From contig CAILKP010000126.1 in assembly GCA_903834785.1 (NCBI GenBank), positions 1-58,539 of the forward strand: 58,539 nucleotides of DNA. Reading direction: 5' to 3'. The translations under genes and the position numbers were made by a program. This document shows positions 26,025 through 35,471 of the stretch, piece by piece (the first letter of the stretch is position 1; every line of letters begins with the position of its first letter). The stretch comes from an uncultured bacterium. GTDB lineage: Bacteria; Planctomycetota; Phycisphaerae; Phycisphaerales; UBA1924. The notes below the pieces were generated by a model. That model saw nothing but the letters and a program-made list of their open reading frames with translations, did no database searches and was not told where the DNA came from.

Positions 26025-27800
26025 ATGGAACGGGTTTTTAAGGGCATCGCGGTTTCCCCCGGCATCGCCATCGGCGAGGTATTTATCCTTGATGACCAGC
26101 GCCGGCGCATCCCCAAGCGGGCCATCCCGCTGGCCCAGCTCCCCGGTGAGCACGAGCGTCTGGACAAGGCCCTGCAGGCCTCCATCGCCGAGCTTTCCGT
26201 CCTCCGCGAGCGGACTGACAAGGAGCTCGGTGCCGAGGCCGCCAAGATCTTCGCCTTCCACCTGGGCATGCTGGCCGATCCCACGCTCACGCGGCCCATG
26301 CACGCGCTGATCGACAGCGAAACCACCACGGCCGAGTACGCCGCTTCCACGGCGATGCAGCAGCTGGCCGAACGTTTCGCCGGGTTCCGTGATGCCGCCT
26401 TTAAGACCAAGGTCGATGACATCCACGACCTGTCGATGCGTGTGCTCAAGAACCTCATCGGCGAGCACACCAGCAAGCTCTCCAAGCTCGACCACCGCGC
26501 CGTGGTCATCGCCCGCGATCTGACGCCCTCGCAGGCCGCGGCGTTCAACCGCAGCCACGTACAGGCGTTTGTCACCGAATTCGGCGGCAAAACCGGCCAT
26601 ACCGGCATCTTCGCCCGCGCCATGGGCATCCCCGCGGTCGTCGGCAGCACCGGCATCCGCGAGCAGGTCAGCGAGGGTGACACCGTCATCGTCGATGGCG
26701 ACTCGGGCACGATCATCCTCGACCCCGATCAGAAGACGCTGGCCACCTACAAGGGCTGGCAGGAACGCCGCCGGCTGTTTCAGATCTCGCTCCGCGAGCT
26801 CAAGGACCTGCCCTGTGTCACCGTCGACGGCACGCCGATTGACCTGCAGGGCAACATCGAGTTCGCCGATGAGATTACCCAGGTCATCGAGGCCGGCGGC
26901 AACGGTGTCGGTCTCTACCGCACCGAGTTCCTCTATCTCACCGCCGAGAGCGAGCCCACCGAGGAGCAGCACTACGCCGCCTATGCCGAGTGTGTGAAGC
27001 TGCTCGACGGCCGCCCGCTGACCATCCGCACCATGGACCTGGGTGCCGACAAGTACACCCAGGAGCAGGAGCGGTCGGAGAACCCCGAGCGCAACCCCAT
27101 GCTCGGCTGCCGCAGCATCAGGTACTGCCTGCAGAACCTCCCGATGTTCAAGCGCCAGCTGCGGGCCATCCTCCGGGCTGCAGCCATCCGGCCCGGAACC
27201 GTTCGGGTTATGTTCCCGCTGGTTACCACCCCCGAGGAGTTCCGCCGGGCCAAGTTCTTCCTCAATGACGTGATGGAGGACCTCCGCGATGAGGGCCACC
27301 CCGTGGACCCCACGGTCAAGGTCGGCATGATGGTCGAGGTCCCCGCCGCCGCCCTGTGTGCCGAGAGCTTCGCCGGGCAGTCCGACTTTTTCTCCATCGG
27401 AACCAACGATCTGGTGCAGTACACCCTTGCGGTGGACCGAACCAATGAACTGGTGGCGGGCATGTACAACCCGGCCAGTCAGGCAGTCATCAAGCTGCTG
27501 AGAATGACCGTCGATGCGGCAAAAACTGCGCGTATCCCGGTTTCCTGCTGTGGAGAAACAGCCGGCGAGCTCGAATATACGATGATGCTCCTGGGCATCG
27601 GCCTGCGTACGCTCTCGGCGAACAGTGGCTCCCTGCCGGCTCTCAAGCGGCTGATCCGGAGCGTGACGATTGAACAGTGCGAGCAGGTGGCCAAAAAGGC
27701 CATCAGCATCGATTCCGATGGTGCCGTTGCCAGTTACCTGCGCGACGTCACCAGGAAGATCATGCCCGAGGCCTTCGACGGTCGTTCCGCCGAGGGCTAA
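26025..27800 (+). CDS. ptsI: Phosphoenolpyruvate-protein phosphotransferase (PTS enzyme I)
   Basis: A 591-residue enzyme I. The phosphorylatable histidine is His192 in 'TEFGGKTGHTGIFARAMGIPAVVG'. The PEP-binding barrel follows with 'GVGLYRTEFLYL', 'IRTMDLGADKY', 'NPMLGCRSIRYCL', 'VMFPLVTTPEEFRRAK', 'VGMMVEVPAAA', 'FFSIGTNDLVQYTLAVDRTN' and the catalytic cysteine in 'VSCCGETAGE'. It transfers phosphate from PEP to HPr. The usual Ser-His of this motif is Gly-His here. HPr and enzyme II genes are not adjacent, so it may serve a regulatory (nitrogen- or Hpr-kinase-type) PTS; this is speculation. Confidence 0.96.
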   Translation: MERVFKGIAVSPGIAIGEVFILDDQRRRIPKRAIPLAQLPGEHERLDKALQASIAELSVLRERTDKELGAEAAKIFAFHLGMLADPTLTRPMHALIDSETTTAEYAASTAMQQLAERFAGFRDAAFKTKVDDIHDLSMRVLKNLIGEHTSKLSKLDHRAVVIARDLTPSQAAAFNRSHVQAFVTEFGGKTGHTGIFARAMGIPAVVGSTGIREQVSEGDTVIVDGDSGTIILDPDQKTLATYKGWQERRRLFQISLRELKDLPCVTVDGTPIDLQGNIEFADEITQVIEAGGNGVGLYRTEFLYLTAESEPTEEQHYAAYAECVKLLDGRPLTIRTMDLGADKYTQEQERSENPERNPMLGCRSIRYCLQNLPMFKRQLRAILRAAAIRPGTVRVMFPLVTTPEEFRRAKFFLNDVMEDLRDEGHPVDPTVKVGMMVEVPAAALCAESFAGQSDFFSIGTNDLVQYTLAVDRTNELVAGMYNPASQAVIKLLRMTVDAAKTARIPVSCCGETAGELEYTMMLLGIGLRTLSANSGSLPALKRLIRSVTIEQCEQVAKKAISIDSDGAVASYLRDVTRKIMPEAFDGRSAEG

Positions 27801-28641
27801 GAGGGCTCAGTCGATGGTCCGCGTGTGTGTCGTGCCCCCGGGCACCCCGCACCGCTGCCGCCTCCTGAGTAGCTCTTGGAACCTTGGGCCAAAGACAACC
27901 CGGCGTGAACCGCGCAGCAGTTTTTCCGCGTGGGTCCCGTCTGGTGGCTTTCGGTGTGTGCTGCGTTGACAGCCGCCGGTTCGTCAGTCGCTGCCGTTGT
28001 TTGCAACGGTGTGCGCAGGCGAGCGGCAGTCCGCAGTGCAGGACAGGACCCCCCCTTCTGGCGGCTTCAGGCCGTCGCAGGCTGGTCCGAACGGTGTGGA
28101 AGTTGCTCCCAAGCAGGGACGCACCTCCCCCGCCGCGGCAGGGCCCCGAACTGGGGCGGCCGGAAACCCCGATGCCGGTGCGGCCTTCTGGCCGCCGGGC
28201 GTCCGGGCAGCATCCAGGTTCAAGGCGCCCACGCGGGTGCCGCGGACCGTGCCGGACAGCGCAGCCAGAGGCAGACTCACAGAACAAACTGAACCGAGGA
28301 CCAGCAATCCTCGCCGCGTGCTTCAGGCCGATCCGCCTCCCGCCGGTGCTTTACCGTGCGAGCGGCAACGGGCGACGCCTTGCAGGCAGGAACGATCACA
28401 GACCACTCGACGCACAAGGCCGCAGCCGCGGCCGCGCGTCAGGCACGCACCCCGGGCAGTTTGCCCGCGTGCGGTGCACCACGGCGCGGGGGTGTCCCCG
28501 CGTCGCTTCACACCGTTTACACCATGAACCAATCGCGCGGCCCCGGCCGGACTCAGCAGTTGAGCCCGTCAGTGCGGCCCGCATCCCCCGCCCCGGCGCA
28601 CCGCGCCAGAGCGCGGAAGTTAGAAAAGGTACAGCAGAACA
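27801..28641 (+). promoter_or_regulatory. Long untranslated leader/intergenic region before the RNase E/G gene
   Basis: 841 bp without a convincing gene: the frames open here have atypical composition and no family features. The part nearest the start contains two stable hairpins, 28453-28467 (CGGGCA/TGCCCG) and 28485-28502 (CGCGGGG/CCCCGCG). RNase E of gammaproteobacteria autoregulates through a long 5' UTR; a similar role here is inference. Confidence 0.45.
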
Positions 28642-31521
28642 ATGTCTCATCCCAAGCGTGAACTGATCATCAACTACGTCCCCGGCGAGGAATGCCGCGT
28701 CGCGGTCGTGGAGAACGGCCGACTCGAAGAGTTCTTCAGCGAGCGGGCCGACAACCTCTCGCACGTCGGCAACATCTACGTCGGTCGCGTCACCAACGTC
28801 GAGCCGGCCATCCAGGCCGCCTTCGTCGACTTCGGCCTCGAGCAGGCCGGCTTCCTGCACGCCAGCGACCTGCACCCGCGCTACTTCCCCGATGCCGAGG
28901 CCGATGCGGCCGAACGCATCGGCAAGAAGATCCCGCGCCGCGAGCGCCCGCCGATCCAGGAGTGCCTCAAGCGCGGCGACGAGGTCATCGTCCAGGTCCT
29001 CAAGGAAGGCGTGGGCACCAAGGGTCCCACCGTCACCAGCTACCTGTCCATCCCCGGCCGCTTCCTGGTCATGATGCCCGGCATGGACAAAGTCGGCGTC
29101 TCCCGCAAGGTCGAGGATGAGGACACCCGCGCCAAGATGAAGGCGATCCTCGACCAGCTCGAGCTGCCCGAAGGCTTCGGCTTCATCGTCCGCACCGCCG
29201 GCCTGGACCGCACCAAGGCCGAACTCAAGCGCGACCTGGCGTATCTCGTCCGCCTGCAGAAGGACATGGAAAAGCGCCGCAAGCTCGGCGCCAAGCCCCG
29301 CCTGCTCTACAGCGAGGGCGACCTGCTCTTCCGCTCGCTCCGCGACCTGCTGACCAGCGAGACCGAGCGCGTCGTCATCGACTCGGAGATCGGCCTGAAG
29401 CGTGCCGCACGCTTCATGAAGATCGTCTCGCCGCGCTCCACGACCATGCTGGCCCACTTCAAGGCCAAGACCCCGATCTTCCACGGCATGGGCATCGAGG
29501 AGCAGATCCGCACCATCTACCTCCGTGAGGTGCCCCTGCCCTCCGGCGGCCGCCTGGTCATCGACGAGGCCGAAGCGCTCGTGGCCATCGACGTCAACTC
29601 CGGTCGCCACCGCGACGCCAGCGACAGCGAGACCAACGCGCTGAAGACCAACCTCGAAGCCGTCGATGAGATCGCCCGCCAGCTCCGCCTCCGCGATATG
29701 GGCGGCATCGTCGTCAACGACCTGATCGATATGCGGGCCTTCAAGCACCGCCGCGAGGTCGAGGGCAAGATGGCCGAGCTCATGAAGAACGACCGTGCCA
29801 AGAGCACGCTCGCTCCCATCAGCGAGTTCGGCCTGCTGGAAATGACCCGCCAGCGCATGCGCGGCAGCCACGAGAGCCAGCACTTCCACGAGTGCCCCAC
29901 CTGCCACGGCCGCGGCCTCATCCAGCGTGCCGAGTCCCTCGCCGCCGATGCCCTCCGCGAGTCCGCCAGCATCCTGGCCCACGACAAGGTCGCCAAAGTC
30001 GAGCTCGTCGTGCACTCCCGCGTCGCCAGCGAGCTCATCAGCTCCAAGCGCCGCCAGCTCGTCCGCCTCGAGAAGGTCATGGGCAAGACCGTCGCCGTCC
30101 GCCTCTCCGAGGCTACGCCGATGGACCGCGTCTCCATCTACGCCTACGACGCCTCCGGCGGCGATATCGATGTCGCCCGTCTGCCCAAGTTCAAGCTCTC
30201 TGACGAGATCCTCCAGCAGTACAGCGACCCCGACGCACTGGTCGTTGATGACGGCGAGGACGATGTGCCGATCCTGCCCGAAGACACCGATGATGATCAG
30301 GACCGTCAGCTCGCCGATGACCTCCTCGGCCAGGAAATCGTCGGCGAATCCGGCGAGACCGAGGGCGGCGAGAACTTCCAGCTCGATACCTCCAAGCGCC
30401 GCGGCAAGGGCCGCGACCGTGGCCGCGGCAAGAAGGGCGGCAAGGACAAGGATGTCGTGGTCACCAACCCCGACAAGTCCCCGTTCAATCAGTCCGTCCG
30501 CCCGGCCCATGTCGAGCCCGCCCGCATCAGCGGCCCGCGCATGATCATCGAGCAGCCGGCGGAGGAACTCGGCGGCGATGTGCCCGATGTCGTCACCATG
30601 GGCCCCGATGGCGAGCCCATTCCCGCCGCTCCCGGTGATGTCGTTCTGGGTCCCGATGGCCAGCCCGTCGTCGTCCGCGGCCGCGGTCAGGGCCGTCAGC
30701 AGCAGCAGCAGGGCGGCGGTCGTGGCCCCGTCGGTGATGGTGCAGCCGAGAGCGGTGACGGTGAAGGTGGTGAAGGAGGTCGTCGCAAGCGTCGTCGTCG
30801 CGGTCGCGGTCGTGGCCGAGGACGTGATGGTGCCGAAGGTGGCGACGAGCCCGCGCCGCACGGCCTGCCCGGCCAGCCCTCACTCAGCGGCGAGGCGCCG
30901 ACTCCGGAGATCGGCCCCGATGGCCAGGTCATTCACCACTCCATCAGCGACATCGCCCCCCCGCAAAGCCCGATGGACCTGACCATGGCACCCGAAAGCC
31001 AGCTGGCCGGTGACGGCGCTGGCGAAGCGACCGATGCCGACGGTGGTGCCGATGGTGAGAACGACGGTGAAGGCGGCGGTTCCGATGGCGGGACCGAAGG
31101 CGGTGAAGGTGGCGAAGGCGGTCGTCGTCGTCGTCGCCGTCGTGGTCGCGGCCGTGGCCGCGGCAGTGATCGCCCCGATGGCGCACCAGCCGGCGGCCAG
31201 AACACGCCCGCAACTCCAGCACCCGCCGCCGAGCAGCCGCGCGGTGACCGCGGTGGTGATAGAGGTGGTGACCGCGGTGGCGAACGTGGCGGCCGTGGCC
31301 GCGGCGGCCGCGATCGCGGTGGCCGTGACCGTGGCGATCGTGGTGGCCGCGGTGGAGGAGGTGGTGGGAACGGCGGCGGAAGCGGTGGTGGTGCTTCGGC
31401 TCCCGCGCCCGCTCCGGCTCCGGCCCCGGCTACTCCCGCAGCCCCCAAGCCGCGCACGCTCTACGCCGCGTTCCGCCGGCTCAAGCCCGGCCAGGCCGGC
31501 AACATCAAGCGCGAGGAGTAA
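28642..31521 (+). CDS. RNase E/G family ribonuclease with long RGG-rich C-terminal tail
   Basis: A 959-residue protein. The N-terminal half is the RNase E/G catalytic core: S1 domain (~40-135), 5' sensor (~140-210), DNase I-like domain with catalytic Asp317 in 'ALVAIDVNSG' and Asp360 in 'GGIVVNDLIDM', and the zinc-link 'ECPTCHGRG' (Cys418, Cys421). From ~560 onward it is disordered: acidic stretch, then Arg/Gly islands ('KRRRRGRGRGRGRDG', 'GDRGGDRGGERGGRGRGG', 'GGRRRRRRRGRGRGRGS') and finally an Ala/Pro run. The tail probably binds RNA and scaffolds a degradosome. RNase E versus G cannot be settled, but size and tail favour E. AAAAGG lies ~14 bases before the ATG. Confidence 0.93.
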   Translation: MSHPKRELIINYVPGEECRVAVVENGRLEEFFSERADNLSHVGNIYVGRVTNVEPAIQAAFVDFGLEQAGFLHASDLHPRYFPDAEADAAERIGKKIPRRERPPIQECLKRGDEVIVQVLKEGVGTKGPTVTSYLSIPGRFLVMMPGMDKVGVSRKVEDEDTRAKMKAILDQLELPEGFGFIVRTAGLDRTKAELKRDLAYLVRLQKDMEKRRKLGAKPRLLYSEGDLLFRSLRDLLTSETERVVIDSEIGLKRAARFMKIVSPRSTTMLAHFKAKTPIFHGMGIEEQIRTIYLREVPLPSGGRLVIDEAEALVAIDVNSGRHRDASDSETNALKTNLEAVDEIARQLRLRDMGGIVVNDLIDMRAFKHRREVEGKMAELMKNDRAKSTLAPISEFGLLEMTRQRMRGSHESQHFHECPTCHGRGLIQRAESLAADALRESASILAHDKVAKVELVVHSRVASELISSKRRQLVRLEKVMGKTVAVRLSEATPMDRVSIYAYDASGGDIDVARLPKFKLSDEILQQYSDPDALVVDDGEDDVPILPEDTDDDQDRQLADDLLGQEIVGESGETEGGENFQLDTSKRRGKGRDRGRGKKGGKDKDVVVTNPDKSPFNQSVRPAHVEPARISGPRMIIEQPAEELGGDVPDVVTMGPDGEPIPAAPGDVVLGPDGQPVVVRGRGQGRQQQQQGGGRGPVGDGAAESGDGEGGEGGRRKRRRRGRGRGRGRDGAEGGDEPAPHGLPGQPSLSGEAPTPEIGPDGQVIHHSISDIAPPQSPMDLTMAPESQLAGDGAGEATDADGGADGENDGEGGGSDGGTEGGEGGEGGRRRRRRRGRGRGRGSDRPDGAPAGGQNTPATPAPAAEQPRGDRGGDRGGDRGGERGGRGRGGRDRGGRDRGDRGGRGGGGGGNGGGSGGGASAPAPAPAPAPATPAAPKPRTLYAAFRRLKPGQAGNIKREE

Positions 31522-31554
31522 GCACTCCCTTGATCTGATACTGAGTATCAACGA

Positions 31555-31588
31555 CAACGCCCGGGCCTTCCCGGGCGTTGTTTCTTCT
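31555..31588 (+). terminator. Rho-independent terminator after the RNase E/G gene
   Basis: An 11-bp perfect stem (CAACGCCCGGG at 31555-31565 with 31570-31580), CCTT loop, then TTTCTTCT. Confidence 0.9.
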
Positions 31589-31626
31589 CACGTCACGCGG
31601 CTCTCTCCCCCTCCCACGCACGTCGC

Positions 31627-33498
31627 TCAGGGCTTGATCACCGCCGGCTTGCCCACCGCACCAAAGCGGCTGCTGGGGATGACCGCCACCAGCTCCAGCT
31701 TGTCCTTGGGCAGGTCAATGGTCAGCGTGCGCACCACGCCGCCGACGATCCGCGTCGTCCACGTGCCGTCCTTGGTCTTGTACTGCACAATCCACGGTCC
31801 CGGCCCCGCATCAGCAGCGGCAGTGGGGGAGGTGCCAGGGCTCGCCGCGGCCGGCGGGGCGGCTGGAGTCCACTGCACCGTCGTGGAAGTCGCCGCGGAA
31901 GCCAGTTGTGCCGTCGGTGTGCCCGGCGCTGCCGTCGGCCCGCCCGTCGGCGGCACCAGTGCAGGCTGCGCGTACGGACCGCTGCGCAGCTGGTCCGCCA
32001 CGCCCTGGCGGTTTTGCATCAGCGCCACGGCCGAGAAGTGGATCACCCCCGGCAGCACCGGCGAGATCATCTCAGCGCTCACCTCGCGGACGGTCTTGCG
32101 CGTCAGTTCCACCTGCCCGACGATCTCCGCCGGGTCATACGCCGTGCTGCCACCCGCGCCGCCCTGCCCGCCCGATCCTGCCTGACCGATCCGGCTCGTG
32201 TAGATGCCCGGCCACACCTGCTTGCCGCGCAGGTTTTGCGACAGCCACCAGCGCAGCAGCGGGTCAAACGGCTGGCCCTTGCTGTCGCGACGCCAGTACA
32301 ACTGCGGCGACATGTAATCGCACCAGCCCTCCGTCAGCCAGCGGCGGCTGTCGGCGTGCAGCTTCTCAAAGGCGTCAAAGCCCTGGATACCCGGCGGGTT
32401 CGCCGGCCGCCAGATGCCAAACGGGCTGATGCCCACCTTCACGTGCGGCTTGCGGGCCTTGACCTCGTCATACACCCGCTTCATGAACCGGTCGATGTTC
32501 TCGCGCCGCCACGGTGAGAGCTCCAGCGTCCCGCCGCCGGCCTTGTACTTCTCGTATGTCGCCGCATCAGGGAACGGCTCGCCCTCCTTGGGATACGGAT
32601 AGAAGTAGTCGTCAAAGTGCACACCATCAAGGTCGTAGCGGCTCACAGCATCCAGTATCACCGCCACCGAGTGGTCCTGCGCCCCGCGCTCGCCCGGGTC
32701 CAGCCACAGATAGCCGTTGTGCGTGCGCACCAGTTCGCTGGCCGAGCGTGACACGTGGTTGGCCGCATCCTCGCCGATGGACTTGGGGTGCCGCGCACGG
32801 AACGGGTTGAACCACGCGTGCAGTTCCATCCCGCGCTCGTGCGCACCGCGGATCCACATCTCCAGCGGGTCGTACGCTGGCGAAGGGGCGCGGCCCTGCG
32901 CCCCGGTGACAAACGCGCTCCACGGCTCCAGCGTGCTGGGGTAGATCGCATCGGCCGTCGGCCGCACCTGCAGCACAATCGCGTTGAGGTTCAACTTCGC
33001 CGCCATGTCCAGCATGGCCTTCATCTCCGCCTGCTGCTGCTCGGTGGTCAGGTCCGGCTTGCTCGGCCAGTCAATGTTGGCCACCGTCGCCACCCACACC
33101 GCGCGGAACTCGCGCTGCAGCCGCGGCGCATCAGATGGCATCGACGGAGTCGCCGGCATCTGCACCTTTGTCCCCGGTTTGCCCGGCTTGGATGGCGCAG
33201 CTGCAGGCCCCGCCGCCGGAGCAGCCGCCCCAGGTGCCGACCAGTTCGTCGGCAAGGTGGCCGGCTGCGTCAGCGATGGCTCGGCCCCCGGTGCCCGCGC
33301 TGGGGTCGAAGGCGCAGCAGGTGCTGCCGGCTTGGGTGCCGGTGTGGCCGCAGGTGTCGTCGCCGGAGTCACTTCCGCGGCAAGCGAGTCTGCCCCGCCA
33401 ATCCCGGCCGCCAGCAGTATCACGCACGCCAGTGAGATTCTCCCCGCACGCCAAAGCAGACCGCCGGCACCCGGCACACGAGCATGAACGTTCGCCAT
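31627..33498 (-). CDS. Secreted GH10-like (GHL10/DUF187) family glycoside hydrolase
   Basis: A 623-residue exported protein. Signal peptide ends near 'IGGADSLAAE'; a ~90-residue Ala/Pro linker follows. The catalytic barrel begins 'EFRAVWVATVANIDWPSKP' and contains 'VLQVRPTADAIYPSTLEPWSAFVTG', 'LHAWFNPFRARH', 'YDLDGVHFDDYFYPYP' and 'VGISPFGIWRPANPPG', the signature of the YngK/GHL10 family; members cleave peptidoglycan-like or other glycans. The C-terminus has an added Ala/Pro-linked fibronectin-like portion. The ATG at 33498 gives the signal peptide. Same strand and order as lptF and secG. Confidence 0.85.
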   Translation of the reverse strand: MANVHARVPGAGGLLWRAGRISLACVILLAAGIGGADSLAAEVTPATTPAATPAPKPAAPAAPSTPARAPGAEPSLTQPATLPTNWSAPGAAAPAAGPAAAPSKPGKPGTKVQMPATPSMPSDAPRLQREFRAVWVATVANIDWPSKPDLTTEQQQAEMKAMLDMAAKLNLNAIVLQVRPTADAIYPSTLEPWSAFVTGAQGRAPSPAYDPLEMWIRGAHERGMELHAWFNPFRARHPKSIGEDAANHVSRSASELVRTHNGYLWLDPGERGAQDHSVAVILDAVSRYDLDGVHFDDYFYPYPKEGEPFPDAATYEKYKAGGGTLELSPWRRENIDRFMKRVYDEVKARKPHVKVGISPFGIWRPANPPGIQGFDAFEKLHADSRRWLTEGWCDYMSPQLYWRRDSKGQPFDPLLRWWLSQNLRGKQVWPGIYTSRIGQAGSGGQGGAGGSTAYDPAEIVGQVELTRKTVREVSAEMISPVLPGVIHFSAVALMQNRQGVADQLRSGPYAQPALVPPTGGPTAAPGTPTAQLASAATSTTVQWTPAAPPAAASPGTSPTAAADAGPGPWIVQYKTKDGTWTTRIVGGVVRTLTIDLPKDKLELVAVIPSSRFGAVGKPAVIKP

Positions 33499-33620
33499 GG
33501 CCGATTGTTGACACACCACCCCGCCGGCATGCGGTCCGCGACAGGCCAGATTTCTCACAGCCCCATTCCCCGTCCGCCCCGTCCGCCCCGCCCGCCCCTC
33601 CGATCCCCGCCCGCCCGCAC

Positions 33621-35402
33621 TCACCGCATCGCCAGTTTGCGATACTGAATCAGCGTCCAGACCGTCAGCACCGCAATGCCGCCGTACAGCAGCAGCAGCC
33701 CCGCATTGCCCTGCCGGTACGTCACGCTCTGCCCGCCGGCAATGGTGAACAGCGCCGCCAGCGCGGGGATGAACGACCACAGATACACCGGCAGCGGCAG
33801 CGAATCCCGCAGCCGCATCGCCATGATCGCCCCCGCGATGATCGTCACCACGCACGCCAGGCTCGCCGCCAGCCGCTCGTGCTGCTTGCTGGTGATCTCC
33901 CGCAGCATCTCCGCCGTCTCGTGGCTCAAGTTCCACCGCGCCCGGTTCAGCGGGCCGGGACTCCCGCCCGCCGCCGCACCCCCAGCGGTCGCACCCTCAG
34001 CCGGCAACGCCAGCATCTCGCTGATCGACAGCTTCAGCAGTTCCGGCAGCGGGTCCGAGGCCGGCACCAGCCCCGACAGCACGTACTCGCTGAGCTCACC
34101 GGCCGCCTGCGTCTCCTCGGGTTGCACCGGCCCGACGATGTCGCTGGCGATGGCCTCCGCCGCGGTAGCTCCGTCCGCCGCCGCGCGCGGCCCGGTGGTG
34201 GTCACTTCCAGCAGCTTGATGTCCAGCGTCGATACGCCCGCATCCGTCACGGCCTTGGCACGGCTGATCACCGCCGCCTTGGCACGCTGCAGCCGGATCG
34301 ACCCGTCCGAAAGCGTGCTGGAGATCTCGATCACCGGCTCGGTCCCCGGCCGCGTGATCGCTGCCAGCGGGTACCCGTCCTCAACCGCTGGCTGCACGCC
34401 CGCGCTGCGGATGATCACCGTCCGCCCCGCACCATCGCGCAGCGTCGCCTGCCCGTCATCACGCAAGTCAGTATCCAGCGAGGTCACGATCCGCCGCTCC
34501 GCCAACGCACCGGCCATCTCGCGGCGGCGGCGGTCCAGGTTCGGCATCGTCTCGGGCTTGGCCCGCACCACCTCCATCTGCGACCAGGAGAGGTACTTGG
34601 GGTCCTCGATCATCGCATCCGGCAGCGGGAACGACTGCGTCACATTCGCCAGTTCAAACACCCCGCGCCCCGTCACCGAGCCCACCGTGTCGCTCAGCCG
34701 CATCGCCACCGTGGTGATGCCGCGCACCACACCGGTATCGCTCTCTTCCGTCCGCCGGTACAGCCACACATCCGCTCGCCGCGCCGCGACTTCCTTAAGC
34801 ACCTTGCCCTGCGGGTCCAGTTCCACCGCCAGCACACCGGTCAGAATGAAAAAGTCGTACGCCGGCGCCGGCGGCGGCCCGTCGGGCCTCGTGAACTGCT
34901 CGGCAAAGATCGCTCTCCGCGTCCCCCGGCTGTCCGTCACCGTCAGCGCCTCGCGCTTCTCCACCGCCGCAGAGATCAGCCGCGATGCGTCGCGCGTCAC
35001 CAGCTCCTGAGTCCGCAGCAGCAGCTGCGGGATCGCCTGGTCCGTCAGCAGAAACAGCACGCTCGAGCACGCCAGCCCCAGAATCGCGGCAGGCACCAGG
35101 ATCATCTTGTGCGAGATGCCCCCGGCAAAGCACGCGGTCAGCTCGTTGTCCTGGGCCAGCCGGTGATACGCCAGCGTCGCCGCAAAGCCCGCCGCAAACG
35201 GCATCGCGTACTGCAGCATCGGCACCGTGGCGTACATCATGAACCGCAGCGCATCGAGCGCACCCAGCCGCCCGTCAGCAAACGGTTTGAGCGCAAGGGC
35301 AAACGCGCCCACCACGACGATGATCGTCGCGGTAAGCCCCATGAGCTTGATCAGCTCCAGGAGGATGAATCGCCAGTAGGTTCCGCTGATGCGAAGCTGC
35401 AC
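33621..35402 (-). CDS. lptF: LptF/LptG family lipopolysaccharide export permease
   Basis: A 593-residue inner-membrane protein. Three N-terminal helices ('FILLELIKLMGLTATIIVVVGAFAL', 'YATVPMLQYAMPFAAGFAATLAY', 'MILVPAAILGLACSSVLFLLT') and three at the C-terminus ('LAASLACVVTIIAGAIMAMRL', 'VYLWSFIPALAALFTIAG', 'GNAGLLLLYGGIAVLTVW') flank a large periplasmic domain, the LptF/G plan. It should form part of the ABC transporter moving LPS to the outer membrane. Choice of LptF over LptG is tentative. I chose the GTG at 35402, which starts just before the first helix as in the family; a TTG at 35435 would extend it by 11 residues. Confidence 0.85.
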   Translation of the reverse strand: MQLRISGTYWRFILLELIKLMGLTATIIVVVGAFALALKPFADGRLGALDALRFMMYATVPMLQYAMPFAAGFAATLAYHRLAQDNELTACFAGGISHKMILVPAAILGLACSSVLFLLTDQAIPQLLLRTQELVTRDASRLISAAVEKREALTVTDSRGTRRAIFAEQFTRPDGPPPAPAYDFFILTGVLAVELDPQGKVLKEVAARRADVWLYRRTEESDTGVVRGITTVAMRLSDTVGSVTGRGVFELANVTQSFPLPDAMIEDPKYLSWSQMEVVRAKPETMPNLDRRRREMAGALAERRIVTSLDTDLRDDGQATLRDGAGRTVIIRSAGVQPAVEDGYPLAAITRPGTEPVIEISSTLSDGSIRLQRAKAAVISRAKAVTDAGVSTLDIKLLEVTTTGPRAAADGATAAEAIASDIVGPVQPEETQAAGELSEYVLSGLVPASDPLPELLKLSISEMLALPAEGATAGGAAAGGSPGPLNRARWNLSHETAEMLREITSKQHERLAASLACVVTIIAGAIMAMRLRDSLPLPVYLWSFIPALAALFTIAGGQSVTYRQGNAGLLLLYGGIAVLTVWTLIQYRKLAMR

Positions 35403-35471
35403 GGCGGGGAGGGTCCTTCGAGGCGGTGAGAACAACGGAAGAAAGACTGCCAGCCGATGTCAGGCGTCAGA

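Noticed and set aside
27884..28666. 260-codon open frame before the RNase gene
   Set aside because: Its composition (Arg/Pro-rich, no domain) is that of an antisense/out-of-frame shadow and it would overlap the RNase E/G start.
28396..30861. 821-codon minus-strand open frame
   Set aside because: It is antisense to the RNase E/G gene; the repeated words mirror its codons.
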